Origin: Caproicibacter sp047777415
GTDB taxonomy: Bacteria > Bacillota > Clostridia > Oscillospirales > Acutalibacteraceae
Length of the DNA: 64,000 nucleotides
Direction: 5' to 3'
Assembly: GCA_047777415.1 (NCBI GenBank)
Contig: JBKEEO010000002.1
Span: 1,054,001 to 1,118,000, forward strand
Below, piece after piece: positions 1 through 8,645 of the stretch. The notes under the pieces were generated by a model. It saw nothing but the letters and a program-made list of their open reading frames with translations. It ran no database searches and was not told the DNA's origin. A program made the translations under genes and the position numbers. Every line of letters begins with the position of its first letter. Within the stretch, counting starts at the first letter, position 1.

Positions 1-195
1 AAAAGCGGGAATGTCTTTCACGGTTTGACAACGGTAATCATGAACGTAGCTGGTTTGATGGCCACAACAGGGGCAAACATGCGGCTTTCTCGGTAACTCA
101 ATAAAAATTTCCGTTTTATCAGGCAATTGCCTCACATTTTTTACGATTACCCCTTTTAATCCAAGCAATTTTTCGATAGAATGAGTACAGAGCAT
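1..195 (-). CDS. ISL3-family transposase, N-terminal part
   Basis: This is the first 65 codons of a transposase running off the left edge; the sequence is identical to the start of the complete 399-residue ISL3 transposase at 39855-41054. It contains the start of the N-terminal zinc-binding region (CPCCGH) typical of ISL3 transposases. The start ATG corresponds to that used in the full copy. Whether the rest is intact cannot be judged from this window. Confidence 0.9.
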   Translation of the reverse strand, partial: MLCTHSIEKLLGLKGVIVKNVRQLPDKTEIFIELPRKPHVCPCCGHQTSYVHDYRCQTVKDIPAF

Positions 196-320
196 ATCGA
201 TGACCTCCCAAATGGTGGTGTGGTAATCTCCATTTTAAAGTTTTTTCATCGAATATGCTCTACTTTTTTGCTCTTTTTTCGCAGGCCTATTCGTCACACC
301 CCAACATTTATTATAGAGCC
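1..320 (-). mobile_element. ISL3-family insertion sequence, truncated by window start
   Basis: These 320 bases are the exact reverse complement of 39730-40049, the left end of the complete ISL3-family element in this window. The terminal inverted repeat ends at 320 (reading inward GGCTCTATAATAAATG). The element continues beyond base 1, so its other end and its target duplication cannot be seen. The perfect identity over the visible part points to recent spread of this element. Confidence 0.95.
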
Positions 321-346
321 TTCAAAACCCTCGCCCTTTTATAAAA

Positions 347-376
347 CACCCTGCTTTTAAAAAAGAAAGCAGGGTG
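347..376. terminator. Hairpin, probable terminator
   Basis: Perfect 11-bp inverted repeat (CACCCTGCTTT / AAAGCAGGGTG) between the ISL3 end and the PadR-associated operon. The flanking T-rich run on the minus strand (TTTTATAAAAG) suits a terminator for the leftward operon. Confidence 0.6.
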
Positions 377-447
377 AATTCATTTTGGCGAAAATCTGCT
401 CGGCAAACCATTTCATAAAAACCATATTTTATCGATAACTTCTAAAA

Positions 448-481
448 CGGCTGTGTTCTTCGTAACTGAAAAACACAGCCG
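448..481. terminator. Bidirectional terminator downstream of PadR operon
   Basis: Perfect 10-bp stem CGGCTGTGTT / AACACAGCCG, followed by CTTTTTC on the plus strand and TTTTAG on the minus strand. It lies about 70 bases beyond the stop of the leftward membrane-protein gene. Confidence 0.75.
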
Positions 482-549
482 CTTTTTCTGATATCCTAAA
501 TCAAAAGGATAAGATAATTACCAAATAACTCGAAATTATTTATGTTGTT

Positions 550-1230
550 TTATAAATTTCTTGATAGAATTCTGTGCGATATATATAAAACAAGAACAAA
601 GGCACATGCAGCAAATATATTTACTGTAAAAAGAACAGCTTTCCCAATCCATGCAAGAAACAAGAAAAAGGCCATGATTCCGGCACCTATAGAAAAGTCC
701 CTCACTTTATTTCGTTTTTTCTCAGGCTTAGGCTTAAAAGATGCCTTACCTATGGCATGAACGATGATAATTGAGGCTGCAATGATAATGCAATAGGCGA
801 TTAAACTTCCAATAGAGATACCAATCTGAAAATTCAATGTCTCCCCACTTAACGCATTGCGTATGAGGGAAATTGTATCCTTCGAGAGAATTATATGAAT
901 GGTTCCAAGCAGCGATGTGCCTAAAAGAAGTATATCAAGAAATTCCAAAATTTTCTCTTTTACACCTCGAGGAGGCAGACTTGCAATGATATTATTGCAA
1001 AAGGCTTTATAATCTTCTCCGATTACAGTCTGAATATTTTCACCTCTTTCCTGTGCGGATAAAATCATCTCCAGTAAATCTTGCCGTATAATTTCTTGAT
1101 TGTATTCAGAAATATTTGATACTCGTAAGTAGCAAATAATATCAGTATAGGCTTCTCTATTTTCCTCATCAAGTTGTTCTTCCAATTTATTATTAAGTCT
1201 GTTAAGCTCTTTGACTTGTTGATTCATCAT
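550..1230 (-). CDS. PadR-associated HAAS/DUF1048-like membrane protein
   Basis: Membrane protein of about 226 residues. The N-terminal half is soluble and helical (start MMNQQVKELN, then a GEDYKAFC segment) and resembles the DUF1048/HAAS domain commonly encoded next to PadR regulators. The C-terminal half has about four hydrophobic segments with a basic loop (KPKPEKKRNK). The ATG at 1230 was chosen because GGAGG lies five bases upstream of it; an upstream in-frame GTG at 1245 has no such site. The gene overlaps the end of the padR-like gene by 29 bases, so the two are translated together. By analogy with other PadR/HAAS pairs it may be part of an envelope-stress or drug-response module; its activity is not known. 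Confidence 0.7.
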   Translation of the reverse strand: MMNQQVKELNRLNNKLEEQLDEENREAYTDIICYLRVSNISEYNQEIIRQDLLEMILSAQERGENIQTVIGEDYKAFCNNIIASLPPRGVKEKILEFLDILLLGTSLLGTIHIILSKDTISLIRNALSGETLNFQIGISIGSLIAYCIIIAASIIIVHAIGKASFKPKPEKKRNKVRDFSIGAGIMAFFLFLAWIGKAVLFTVNIFAACAFVLVLYISHRILSRNL

Positions 1231-1555
1231 CTTTACCTCCATCACCGAATAGTGAATTCACAGCATTCTCAAGCTCCTTCCAGTTTAATAAAAAAGCGTC
1301 TAATTCCGTTCGGCCTGCTGATGAAATAGAAAAATATTTACGCTTCGGTCCTAATGAGGACTCACGGTACTGTGCTGTAATCAATCCGTTTTTTTCCAAC
1401 CTTAATAAAAGAGGATAGATGGTTCCCTCCGAAATATTTGAAAATCCGTATTTCTTCAGTTGCTGAGAAATTTCATAGCCATAAGTTTCTTGATTACTGA
1501 TTACTTTAAGAATACAGCCATCTAAGATGCCTTTCAGCATTTGTGAAGGTATCAA
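1202..1555 (-). CDS. PadR-family transcriptional regulator
   Basis: A 117-residue protein with the PadR winged-helix fold: MLKGILDGCILKVI helix, GYEISQQL recognition region, the GTIYPLLLRLEKNGLI block and the basic KRKYFSIS wing, then a short C-terminal dimerisation helix. PadR proteins are usually repressors released by small phenolic or drug-like ligands. The start is taken as TTG, since GAGGTGAGG lies just upstream and the family usually begins at this point. A near-perfect palindrome between 1583 and 1618, directly upstream, is a good candidate operator, which suggests autorepression of this two-gene operon. Confidence 0.85.
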   Translation of the reverse strand: MIPSQMLKGILDGCILKVISNQETYGYEISQQLKKYGFSNISEGTIYPLLLRLEKNGLITAQYRESSLGPKRKYFSISSAGRTELDAFLLNWKELENAVNSLFGDGGKDDESTSQRA

Positions 1556-1582
1556 GCAGCCTCACCTCACTGATTCACTATT

Positions 1583-1618
1583 ATGTATTACAAATTACCT
1601 AACTATATTGTAATGCAT
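1583..1618. promoter_or_regulatory. Candidate PadR operator
   Basis: Inverted repeat ATGTATTACAA - 14 bases - TTGTAATGCAT with a single mismatch, ending 27 bases upstream of the padR-like start. PadR operators typically carry ATGT/ACAT half-sites, which both arms contain at their outer ends. A minus-strand promoter (TTACAA, 17 bases, TAATAC) would lie inside it, so binding would block RNA polymerase. Confidence 0.55.
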
Positions 1619-1713
1619 AGTAGCACCGCTGTCAATAAGCTATGCTGCATTAGGCAAAAAGTGTTATTTTCCCTGTCCTGTTCGCAAGAGCGCACCACAC
1701 CGACTATAATGAT

Positions 1714-1753
1714 AAAAAGCATGACAACCCTTTTATTGGCAGTCATGCTTTTT
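1714..1753. terminator. Intrinsic terminator
   Basis: Perfect 12-bp stem AAAAAGCATGAC / GTCATGCTTTTT with a 16-base loop and a T-run on either strand. No gene was recognised directly upstream on the plus strand. Confidence 0.7.
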
Positions 1754-2073
1754 ATGTTTTTTGAAATTTGACGCTTATTTTATTGTCCTGCAAAATTAAG
1801 GAAAGCCCAAAAAACATATCGAATTTACATCTTAGAGAACAGTAACATCTGTATATTGTATATGATATCTTGCAATGATGACGAAAACATTGACTTCAAC
1901 GCAAAATAAATCACCAACACATTAGATGATACATCATACCCCATTTTTCCAAGCTATGACCATTGGGGTGATATGAAACCAAGCGGAAAGCGGAAAATTT
2001 CAAAATCAAAGAGAATAAGCTTTTGTATTTAATTTGCATGAATGATACATAAAAGACAATATAAAGATGGTAC
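1754..2073. other. Gene-free stretch with a possible decayed reading frame
   Basis: No intact gene was recognised. On the plus strand one frame from 1863 to 2030 reads like protein (including TSYPIFPSYDHWGDMK and KPSGKRKIS) but has an in-frame TAA after 15 codons. It may be the remnant of a lost gene; no family was identified. Confidence 0.3.
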
Positions 2074-2123
2074 AAAAAAGAGGCATATACAATTTCTTTT
2101 AAAAACTATATATAACCTCTTTT
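2074..2123 (-). terminator. Probable terminator of the typA-exonuclease operon
   Basis: AAAAGAGG / CCTCTTTTTT arms with a long, partly paired AT-rich loop. On the minus strand the downstream arm runs into six T residues, about 40 bases past the exonuclease stop codon. The stem is short, so confidence is moderate. Confidence 0.5.
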
Positions 2124-2161
2124 ACTATGGATAACTGCTCCATATCGATTATGCAGCAGCC

Positions 2162-3124
2162 TTAATCTTTTCTATTGTTTCTTCTGGACAATTCATCTTC
2201 CGTTGGACTTTTTTTGGCAGATTGTAAAGCAGTTTTTCCGCTCTCTTTTACTTGCCCCGTATTCTGCTCTTCCGTGTTTTTGGGTGCTTCCTGAAACGGC
2301 AGGATTGTTTTTTTCACAACCATACCTTCGTATTTCAGTTTAAACTGTACTCGTCCGTAAAACCGATGTTCACAATGGCGGCAATAAAACGGAGCGCGGA
2401 AACTTTTATTGCGCAGCTGCCATTTTCCGAGCCTGCGTGCACGTCTGCCGCATAAATCGCAGGAAAACGCAAGATGGGACGGTTGTATCTGCGGATGGTT
2501 TAAATCACAGACAGTAACCGTACGAAATTCCATACGATTATAAAATTCCTCAGATTCGGCATCCTGCAGAAAAGATTTTAGCTTCTCCGGATCATAAAGC
2601 TTTTGCAAACAGCGCATGGACAGCATACTGTCATCCAGAGCACGATGATGATCTAAGCCGGAGCCGTCTATATGCAACAGCTCTGCAGCAGTGGTCAACC
2701 CCATCTGTTTGGTTCGGTCGTATAAAAGGCAGCGCTCACAGTACTCCTGCAAATTTACATATTGCTTGAGAAACGGTATCCGCCTGCTGCCGCAGAAATA
2801 ACGGAAATTTTCAATCAATGTGAGGATGTCCGATGTGCCCCATGTCATTACCACCGCATCCCCGGCCCACCGACGAAAACGGCTGATAACCTGCATAAAC
2901 TGCGGGCCGTCCGCCAAATCCTCGTTGGTGATGCTGGTTAGGCTGCTGATTTTTCCGCTGATTTTTTTCCCTACCTGCGGCCGAATTAACATTTCAAACG
3001 TGTCTAGGATATGAAATTTTTCATCCACCTTGACGGCGCCGCATTCAATAATCTCATTCATAAAGCCTTTGAGACGCTTGCTGTAAGCACCGTTCCATTC
3101 CAAATCCAATATGACAAATACCAT
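2162..3124 (-). CDS. DEDDh-type 3'-5' exonuclease with C-terminal zinc-finger segment
   Basis: A 320-residue protein. Residues 1-175 form an RNase T/KapD-like exonuclease: LDLEWN (first D and E), GAVKVDE, a TWGTSDILTL region, and LDHHRALDD giving the late H and D. Residues 195-265 carry two Cys pairs (CDLCGRR and CRHCEHR), a probable zinc ribbon for nucleic-acid binding. The tail is polar and low in complexity. Its start ATG overlaps the typA stop by one base (TAATG), so the two are co-translated. The likely role is RNA or DNA end trimming; the natural substrate cannot be told from sequence. Confidence 0.8.
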   Translation of the reverse strand: MVFVILDLEWNGAYSKRLKGFMNEIIECGAVKVDEKFHILDTFEMLIRPQVGKKISGKISSLTSITNEDLADGPQFMQVISRFRRWAGDAVVMTWGTSDILTLIENFRYFCGSRRIPFLKQYVNLQEYCERCLLYDRTKQMGLTTAAELLHIDGSGLDHHRALDDSMLSMRCLQKLYDPEKLKSFLQDAESEEFYNRMEFRTVTVCDLNHPQIQPSHLAFSCDLCGRRARRLGKWQLRNKSFRAPFYCRHCEHRFYGRVQFKLKYEGMVVKKTILPFQEAPKNTEEQNTGQVKESGKTALQSAKKSPTEDELSRRNNRKD

Positions 3125-4944
3125 TATTTTTTCCTTGCGGCCTGTTTCATCCGTTGCTCCTTGTTGAGGATCATCTTGCGCATACGAATGCTTTTCGGCG
3201 TGACCTCAACCAGTTCGTCATCACGGATAAATTCCAGACACTGTTCCAAACTCATGATACTCGGCGGAGTCAATTTAAGCGCTTCATCCGAACCGGATGC
3301 CCGGGTATTCGTTGCGTGTTTCTTTTTGCAGACGTTCACAACAATGTCATCCGACTTTGGACTGACTCCGACAATCATACCCTCATACACTTCCACACCG
3401 GGCCCGATGAACAATCTTCCGCGGTCCTGCGCATAGAACAGGCCATATGCGGTGGATTCGCCTGTTTCATGGGCAATTAACGAACCCTGCGGACGCTGCA
3501 CAATCTCTCCTTTGTACGGCTCATAGCTGTCAAACACGCTGTTCATAATCCCGTTACCGTTTGTATCCGTCAGAAATTCCTGCCGGTACCCCATCAAACC
3601 TCTGGACGGTATCTTAAATTCCAAGTGGGTTGTACCGTTACCACGCGCATTCATATTGACCAGTTCCGCCTTGCGGACACCCAATTTTTCCATAACCGCT
3701 CCGACATAATTATCCGGAACTTCTATCATAAGCAGTTCAATTGGTTCGCACTTTTTGCCGTTAATCATTTTATAAATAACCTGCGGTCCTGTCACCTGAA
3801 ATTCATAATTCTGACGACGCATTTCCTCAATCAGGATGGAAAGGTGAAGCTCTCCCCTGCCGGAAACTTTGAATGTATCCGGAGAATCCGTTTCCTCCAC
3901 ACGCAGTGCAACATTTGTTTCCACTTCCTTGAACAGCCGGTCGCGCAAATTGCGGGAAGTAACATATTTGCCCTCCCTGCCGGCGAACGGACTGTTGTTG
4001 ACCATAAACATCATGGAAACAGTTGGCTCATCGATTTTAACAAACGGAAGAGGCTCCACTTTATCGGGAGAACAAATCGTTTCTCCAATATTCAAATCTG
4101 TAACGCCTGAAACCGCAACGATATCACCAAGTCCGGCTTCCTGCACTTCACGGCGTTTGAGCCCTTCAAACTGATACAGCTTAGTAATTTTTACATTGCT
4201 GGTTGTCCCATCTCGGTGACAAAGCACTGCACTTTCGCCAACATGAATATGTCCGCGTTCCACACGGCCGATACCGATTCTGCCAACGTAATCATCATAA
4301 TCAATATTAGAAAACAAGACCTGCATTGGACCATTCGCATCGCCGGACGGTGCCGGAAGATTCTGCAATATGGCATGAAACAACGGCTTCATGTCCCCTT
4401 CGCGGACATTCGGATCTTCGGAAGCATATCCATCACGTGCGGAAGCATAAATCACCGGAAATTCCAGCTGATCCTCATTGGCCCCCAGTTCAATGAACAA
4501 ATCGAGGACTTCATCCACCACCTCTTCCGGTCTTGCGCCGGGACGGTCAATTTTATTGAGTACAACCAGCGGTTTTTTGCCAAGACCAAGCGCTTTTTTC
4601 AGCACAAACCGAGTCTGCGGCATGCACCCTTCAAAAGCATCAACAAGCAAAAGCACCCCATCGACCATTGTTAGGATACGTTCCACTTCTCCGCCGAAAT
4701 CGGCGTGTCCGGGCGTATCCACAATATTAATCTTCACTCCGTCATACATGACGGCGGTATTTTTTGAAAGTATTGTGATACCGCGCTCGCGCTCCAAGTC
4801 ATTGGAGTCCATGACCCTCTCATTGACAACCTCGTTGGCACGGAAAACACCGCTCTGCTTTAAAAGCTGGTCCACCAGTGTGGTTTTACCGTGGTCAACA
4901 TGCGCGATAATCGCTACATTTCTGACATCATTTCGTATGTCCAT
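3124..4944 (-). CDS. typA: Ribosome-associated GTPase TypA/BipA
   Basis: Full-length, 606-residue translational GTPase. G1 is AHVDHGKT near residue 15, the switch II block is DTPGHADFGGEV, and the G4 motif is NKIDRPGARP. Domain II, two alpha/beta domains and the BipA-specific C-terminal domain (SRGLMGYRQEF, then GGxGxA-type region HETGESTAYGLF) follow in the usual order. The protein acts on the ribosome in assembly and stress or low-temperature translation. It heads a two-gene operon with the downstream exonuclease. A promoter (TTCACA, 17 bases, TATAAT) lies at 4981-5009. Confidence 0.97.
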   Translation of the reverse strand: MDIRNDVRNVAIIAHVDHGKTTLVDQLLKQSGVFRANEVVNERVMDSNDLERERGITILSKNTAVMYDGVKINIVDTPGHADFGGEVERILTMVDGVLLLVDAFEGCMPQTRFVLKKALGLGKKPLVVLNKIDRPGARPEEVVDEVLDLFIELGANEDQLEFPVIYASARDGYASEDPNVREGDMKPLFHAILQNLPAPSGDANGPMQVLFSNIDYDDYVGRIGIGRVERGHIHVGESAVLCHRDGTTSNVKITKLYQFEGLKRREVQEAGLGDIVAVSGVTDLNIGETICSPDKVEPLPFVKIDEPTVSMMFMVNNSPFAGREGKYVTSRNLRDRLFKEVETNVALRVEETDSPDTFKVSGRGELHLSILIEEMRRQNYEFQVTGPQVIYKMINGKKCEPIELLMIEVPDNYVGAVMEKLGVRKAELVNMNARGNGTTHLEFKIPSRGLMGYRQEFLTDTNGNGIMNSVFDSYEPYKGEIVQRPQGSLIAHETGESTAYGLFYAQDRGRLFIGPGVEVYEGMIVGVSPKSDDIVVNVCKKKHATNTRASGSDEALKLTPPSIMSLEQCLEFIRDDELVEVTPKSIRMRKMILNKEQRMKQAARKK

Positions 4945-4980
4945 TGATTTCCCTCTTCTTTCAAATTCGCAAACAAAAAC

Positions 4981-5009
4981 ATTATAACATGTACCGCTGC
5001 GTTTGTGAA
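4981..5009 (-). promoter_or_regulatory. Promoter of typA operon
   Basis: On the minus strand TTCACA, a 17-base spacer and TATAAT, ending about 37 bases upstream of the typA start. Confidence 0.75.
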
Positions 5010-5037
5010 CAGCGGCACATAGCCGTTGCTGTGCCCT

Positions 5038-5074
5038 AAAAAAGCCGCCGCGGATATTTCCGCAGCGGCTTTTG
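5038..5074 (-). terminator. Terminator of tRNA-Gly
   Basis: Stem AAAGCCGCTGCGGA / TCCGCGGCGGCTTTTTT around a four-base loop (one G-U pair), with the T-run on the minus strand, starting nine bases beyond the tRNA 3' end. Confidence 0.85.
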
Positions 5075-5082
5075 ATGAAAAT

Positions 5083-5158
5083 TGGAGCGAACGACGAGGC
5101 TCGAACTCGCTACCTCCACCTTGGCAAGGTGGCGCTCTACCAGATGAGCTACGTTCGC
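5083..5158 (-). tRNA. tRNA-Gly (anticodon GCC)
   Basis: 76-base cloverleaf on the minus strand with acceptor stem GCGAACG/CGTTCGC, anticodon stem CCACC/GGTGG around loop TTGCCAA, a GTTCGAG T-loop and an encoded CCA end. The anticodon is GCC. Confidence 0.97.
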
Positions 5159-5308
5159 AGCACATTTTGATTGGGCAAGAGCTATTATATCCGAAACTGC
5201 GAAATTTGTCAAGCCTTCGGTTTAAAAAAATCGCCTAAATTTTCCGTGTTTTTTATTTTGTCCGGTTATGTTATAATACGGTTGATAGAAAAAGCAGGTA
5301 GGGATAAA

Positions 5309-6319
5309 ATGAATTATAAAGTAAATCTAGGATCATGGAATTCTGTTTTTGCGGTTCCCTGTTCCGTTGTCGACAAAAATCTTAAACTCGCAGGATCGGT
5401 ACAGCTCAAGGTTCTTCTGTGGACTTTGCGGCATGCAGGACAGCCTTTTCAAGCACAGGATGTGGCTGATGCACTTGGAATTGACCAGGCCGATGTAAAA
5501 GACGCCATGCAGTATTGGCAGGAAGCCGGTCTGTTTTCAGCCGAGGAATCATCCGCATACTCGTTACCGTCACAGTCTGAACCGCAAAACGTGCCAAAAC
5601 CGGCAGCACCATCTGCCGATGCGTCAAAAGCCGAAACCGCGAAACCCAGACGTGTACTTTCCCGCCCACAAAAGCCCGACGCTGAATTCGTTGCAAAGCG
5701 TATTGAGGAATCGACTGAAATCTCATGCTTAATGCAGTCCGCACAGCAAATTCTTGGACGTCTGATTTCAGGCGGGGAATCCGCAACGCTTTTGATGATT
5801 CACGACGAGTTTGGCTTACCAAGTGATGTGATTGTGATGCTTTTGCAATATGCCGCGAGCATTGGAAAAGCCAATATGCGATACATAGAAAAAATGGCAA
5901 TGAACTGGGCGGATGAGGAAATCAACACCCATGAAAAAGCAGAAGAAAAACTCCGCCATTTGGCTGAATGCCGTCAGGCGTGGCGAAAAGTGGAGCAAGC
6001 CATCGGCATGCCTCATCGAGCACCCTCCACCAAAGAGGAAGCCTTTGCAAATGTTTGGGTAAATGAATGGAAATTTGGGAGCGACATGATTCGCGAAGCG
6101 TACGACAGAGCTGTGGACGCAACCGGAAAATTCAGCGCAAGTTACATGAACCGTATTTTAGAGCGCTGGAAAAAGTCAAACATCTCCACCTTGTTGGAAG
6201 CAGAGCGTGAAAAAATGGAACGGATAGCCGCACGAACAAAAGGAAAGAATAACACCTTTTCACAAGATTTAGAAGAATTTGAACGTTCGGGTGTATTTGA
6301 CAATTTTGACAGGAAGTGA
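5309..6319 (+). CDS. DnaD-domain replication protein
   Basis: A 336-residue protein with the two-part DnaD architecture: an N-terminal winged helix (LAGSVQLKVLLWTLRHAGQP ... DVADALGID) and a C-terminal DnaD/phage replication domain ending in the family signature (YMNRILERWKKSNI) after residue 270. A proline/alanine-rich linker separates them. In Firmicutes DnaD bridges DnaA or PriA to helicase loading. The ATG at 5309 was chosen because AGGTAGGG precedes it; a longer frame reaching back to 5171 crosses the promoter. An extended -10 (TGTTATAAT) at 5270-5277 is the likely promoter. The next gene, a DnaI-like loader, overlaps its stop codon, matching the known partnership. Confidence 0.88.
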   Translation: MNYKVNLGSWNSVFAVPCSVVDKNLKLAGSVQLKVLLWTLRHAGQPFQAQDVADALGIDQADVKDAMQYWQEAGLFSAEESSAYSLPSQSEPQNVPKPAAPSADASKAETAKPRRVLSRPQKPDAEFVAKRIEESTEISCLMQSAQQILGRLISGGESATLLMIHDEFGLPSDVIVMLLQYAASIGKANMRYIEKMAMNWADEEINTHEKAEEKLRHLAECRQAWRKVEQAIGMPHRAPSTKEEAFANVWVNEWKFGSDMIREAYDRAVDATGKFSASYMNRILERWKKSNISTLLEAEREKMERIAARTKGKNNTFSQDLEEFERSGVFDNFDRK

Positions 6320-7323
6320 TTGCAACGGGATACGATCGTGAAGTATATGAATCCGCCAATCGAATCCTTCGGGAACGCCGCCGAACCGCGGAGTTGCAAG
6401 CCGAAAAGAAAAGGGCTGTTTTTTACAGTGTATGCCCCGAGGCACAGGAATTAGAGCGCAGTCTTGCCAAAACCGCTGTGTCAGCCGCAAAAGCGGTTCT
6501 TGGAGGGAAAAACGCAAAAGAACAACTGGAACGTATTCATGAGCAGAATCGTTTTTTGCAATCACAGCTTCAGGAATTGCTAAGCTCCGTTCACATGACA
6601 GCACAGGATCTTGAGCCGGCATATCAGTGCAAAAAATGTCGGGATACAGGTTATGTGGACGGCAGAATGTGTTCCTGTTTTAAAAAGCTTCTGAAAGAAG
6701 AAGCTTACCGCAGACTCAATGCCCTAACGCCTCTTTCCCTGTCCACTTTTGAGGGATTTTCCCTGGATTTTTATCCGGAACAACCCAAATTGGACTCCGG
6801 CAAATCCCCAAGAAGCATCATGCGTGAAATCTTTGCAAATTGCAAAAAATACGCAGAAACATTCTCCCCTTCTTCTTCCCAGAATTTGATTATGCAAGGG
6901 GCAACCGGACTTGGAAAAACGCATCTTTCACTTGCAATTGCCAACGAGGTGCTGCAACGGGGCTTTGGCGTAGTCTATTGTTCTGTTAATAATTTGATGA
7001 CAAAACTTGAAAACGAACATTTTGGACGGGAAGAAAACGGAGACTCCTCCAGTCTGCTGGAGTCATGTGACTTGCTGATTTTGGACGACCTCGGAACAGA
7101 ATTCCGCAGCTCATTTTCCGTCGCAGCTGTGTATAACATTGTCAATACGCGCCTATTGCTTCGCAGGCCAACGATTATCAGCACCAATTTATCCATGCGG
7201 GAACTTCAGGAACGGTATTCCGACCGGTTCGCCTCCCGCATTACCGGCAACTATGTTCGTCTGATGTTTGTCGGTCATGACAATCGAATGCAAAAACTTC
7301 TTTACCGTCATTCTAAAAAATAA
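6316..7323 (+). CDS. DnaI/DnaC-like helicase-loader ATPase
   Basis: A 335-residue AAA+ protein. It has a coiled N-terminal region, a Cys cluster near residue 105 (CKKCRDTGY ... CSCF) like the zinc-binding domain of DnaI, Walker A GATGLGKTHLS near residue 195, Walker B LLILDDLG, and the ISTNLS sensor region. It should load the replicative helicase with DnaD. The first in-frame candidate start is GTG at 6316, overlapping the dnaD stop by four bases (GTGA); the nearest AGGA is very close to it, so translational coupling is likely and the exact start is uncertain. Confidence 0.88.
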   Translation: MIATGYDREVYESANRILRERRRTAELQAEKKRAVFYSVCPEAQELERSLAKTAVSAAKAVLGGKNAKEQLERIHEQNRFLQSQLQELLSSVHMTAQDLEPAYQCKKCRDTGYVDGRMCSCFKKLLKEEAYRRLNALTPLSLSTFEGFSLDFYPEQPKLDSGKSPRSIMREIFANCKKYAETFSPSSSQNLIMQGATGLGKTHLSLAIANEVLQRGFGVVYCSVNNLMTKLENEHFGREENGDSSSLLESCDLLILDDLGTEFRSSFSVAAVYNIVNTRLLLRRPTIISTNLSMRELQERYSDRFASRITGNYVRLMFVGHDNRMQKLLYRHSKK

Positions 7324-7349
7324 GACCACCCGCAGGCGGTCTTATTTTT
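7318..7349. terminator. Bidirectional terminator between dnaI-like and prfB
   Basis: Stem AAATAAGACC / GGTCTTATTT around a ten-base loop; the stop codon of the loader gene lies in the left arm. T-runs occur on both strands, serving the two converging genes. Confidence 0.85.
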
Positions 7350-7357
7350 GCGTTTTT

Positions 7358-8482
7358 TCATGTTCTGTTTGTGAGTTTCTCCTGGCTCTGGTATTTTAAA
7401 TAAGCGTTGATGAATCCATCCAAATCGCCGTCCATCACCGCTTCGATATTGCCGGACTCAAACCCGGTGCGGTGATCCTTCACCAAAGTATACGGCATAA
7501 AGACATAGGAACGAATTTGAGAGCCCCATGCAATTTCCTTCTGCACGCCCTTAATATCCTCAATACGCTCCAAATGCTCGCGTTCCTTAATCTCCATCAG
7601 CTTGGATTTGAGCATTCTCATGGCGACTTCACGGTTCTGATACTGGCTGCGTTCTACCTGGCACGAAACCACAATGCCGGTAGGAATATGAGTCAGCCGA
7701 ACAGCGGAAGAAGTTTTATTGACTTTTTGTCCGCCGGCACCGCTGGCACGGAAATAATCGATTTTGAGATCATCCGGATTGATTTCCACTTCAATTGTGT
7801 CATCAATTTCCGGCATAACTTCCAGCGAGGCAAACGAGGTGTGTCTGCGTCCGGAAGCGTCGAACGGAGAAATCCGAACCAGCCTGTGAACGCCGGCCTC
7901 GCTTTTTAAAAAACCATAGGCGTTTTCTCCGCTGACCAGAATGCTGGCGCTTTTCAGACCGGCTTCTTCCCCATCCAGATAATCCAACGTTTTCACGGTA
8001 TAGCCATGTCTTTCACCCCAGCGGCAGTACATACGGTAAAGCATCTCCGCCCAATCCTGTGCTTCCGTACCGCCCGCACCTGCATGGAACGTCAAAATCG
8101 CGTTTTTCGCGTCATATTCTCCGGTGAGCAAAGTTGTCAGGCGAATCTCTTCCAATCCCTTGCGAAACTGCTCCAGTTCCTGCTGTGCCTGCGGCAGAAG
8201 GGAAAGATCCTCTTCCTCATCAGCCAGTTCAATCAGTGCCATGAGATCTTCATAAGCCGCTTTCAGGCGTTCATAGGATTCTATTTTATTTTTAAGCGAA
8301 CTGGACCTCTGCAGAATCTTCTGGGACTTTTCCATATCATTCCAGAAGTCAGGCGCGGCAGCTTTCTGATCCAGCTCCGCGATCTCCTTGCGCATCGCGT
8401 CAAGACCGAGCGCATCGGCCAGTTCTTTCAGCTCCGGCTCGTGAGTCTGCAGCGAAAGCTTCAGTTCTTCATATTGAAGCAT
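7358..8482 (-). CDS. prfB: Peptide chain release factor 2 (RF2)
   Basis: A 374-residue class I release factor with the SPF stop-codon recognition tripeptide (RISPFDASG) and the catalytic GGQ loop (SGAGGQKVNKTSSA). It terminates translation at UGA and UAA. The ATG at 8482 is preceded by AAAGGATG. The frame is continuous from residue 1 through the region where many bacteria carry an in-frame UGA and a +1 frameshift site (about codon 25), so the autoregulatory frameshift is absent. A longer upstream reading of the frame has no ribosome-binding site. Confidence 0.96.
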   Translation of the reverse strand: MLQYEELKLSLQTHEPELKELADALGLDAMRKEIAELDQKAAAPDFWNDMEKSQKILQRSSSLKNKIESYERLKAAYEDLMALIELADEEEDLSLLPQAQQELEQFRKGLEEIRLTTLLTGEYDAKNAILTFHAGAGGTEAQDWAEMLYRMYCRWGERHGYTVKTLDYLDGEEAGLKSASILVSGENAYGFLKSEAGVHRLVRISPFDASGRRHTSFASLEVMPEIDDTIEVEINPDDLKIDYFRASGAGGQKVNKTSSAVRLTHIPTGIVVSCQVERSQYQNREVAMRMLKSKLMEIKEREHLERIEDIKGVQKEIAWGSQIRSYVFMPYTLVKDHRTGFESGNIEAVMDGDLDGFINAYLKYQSQEKLTNRT

Positions 8483-8645
8483 CTTATCATCCTTTAGAAT
8501 AAATTCTATCTGTATGATTATAAAATATTTCAAGAGCAAAGTCAAAAAAACCTTGACGGTGCTGTGAATAATTTCTAAATCAGAATGAACACATTGATGT
8601 TTTCTCTGAATTTATGAATTAGTTGAAAACTTCAGGGATAAAACA

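Noticed and set aside
1583..1771. 62-codon plus-strand frame upstream of the PadR operon
   Set aside because: It starts in the candidate PadR operator and runs through an intrinsic terminator; no ribosome-binding site is present.
3625..4674. Long plus-strand frames opposite typA (161 and 152 codons)
   Set aside because: They are antisense to a highly conserved GTPase gene and have no ribosome-binding sites; they result from codon bias of typA.
5171..5308. N-terminal extension of the DnaD-like protein
   Set aside because: The extension crosses the promoter with an extended -10; the ATG at 5309 has a good ribosome-binding site.
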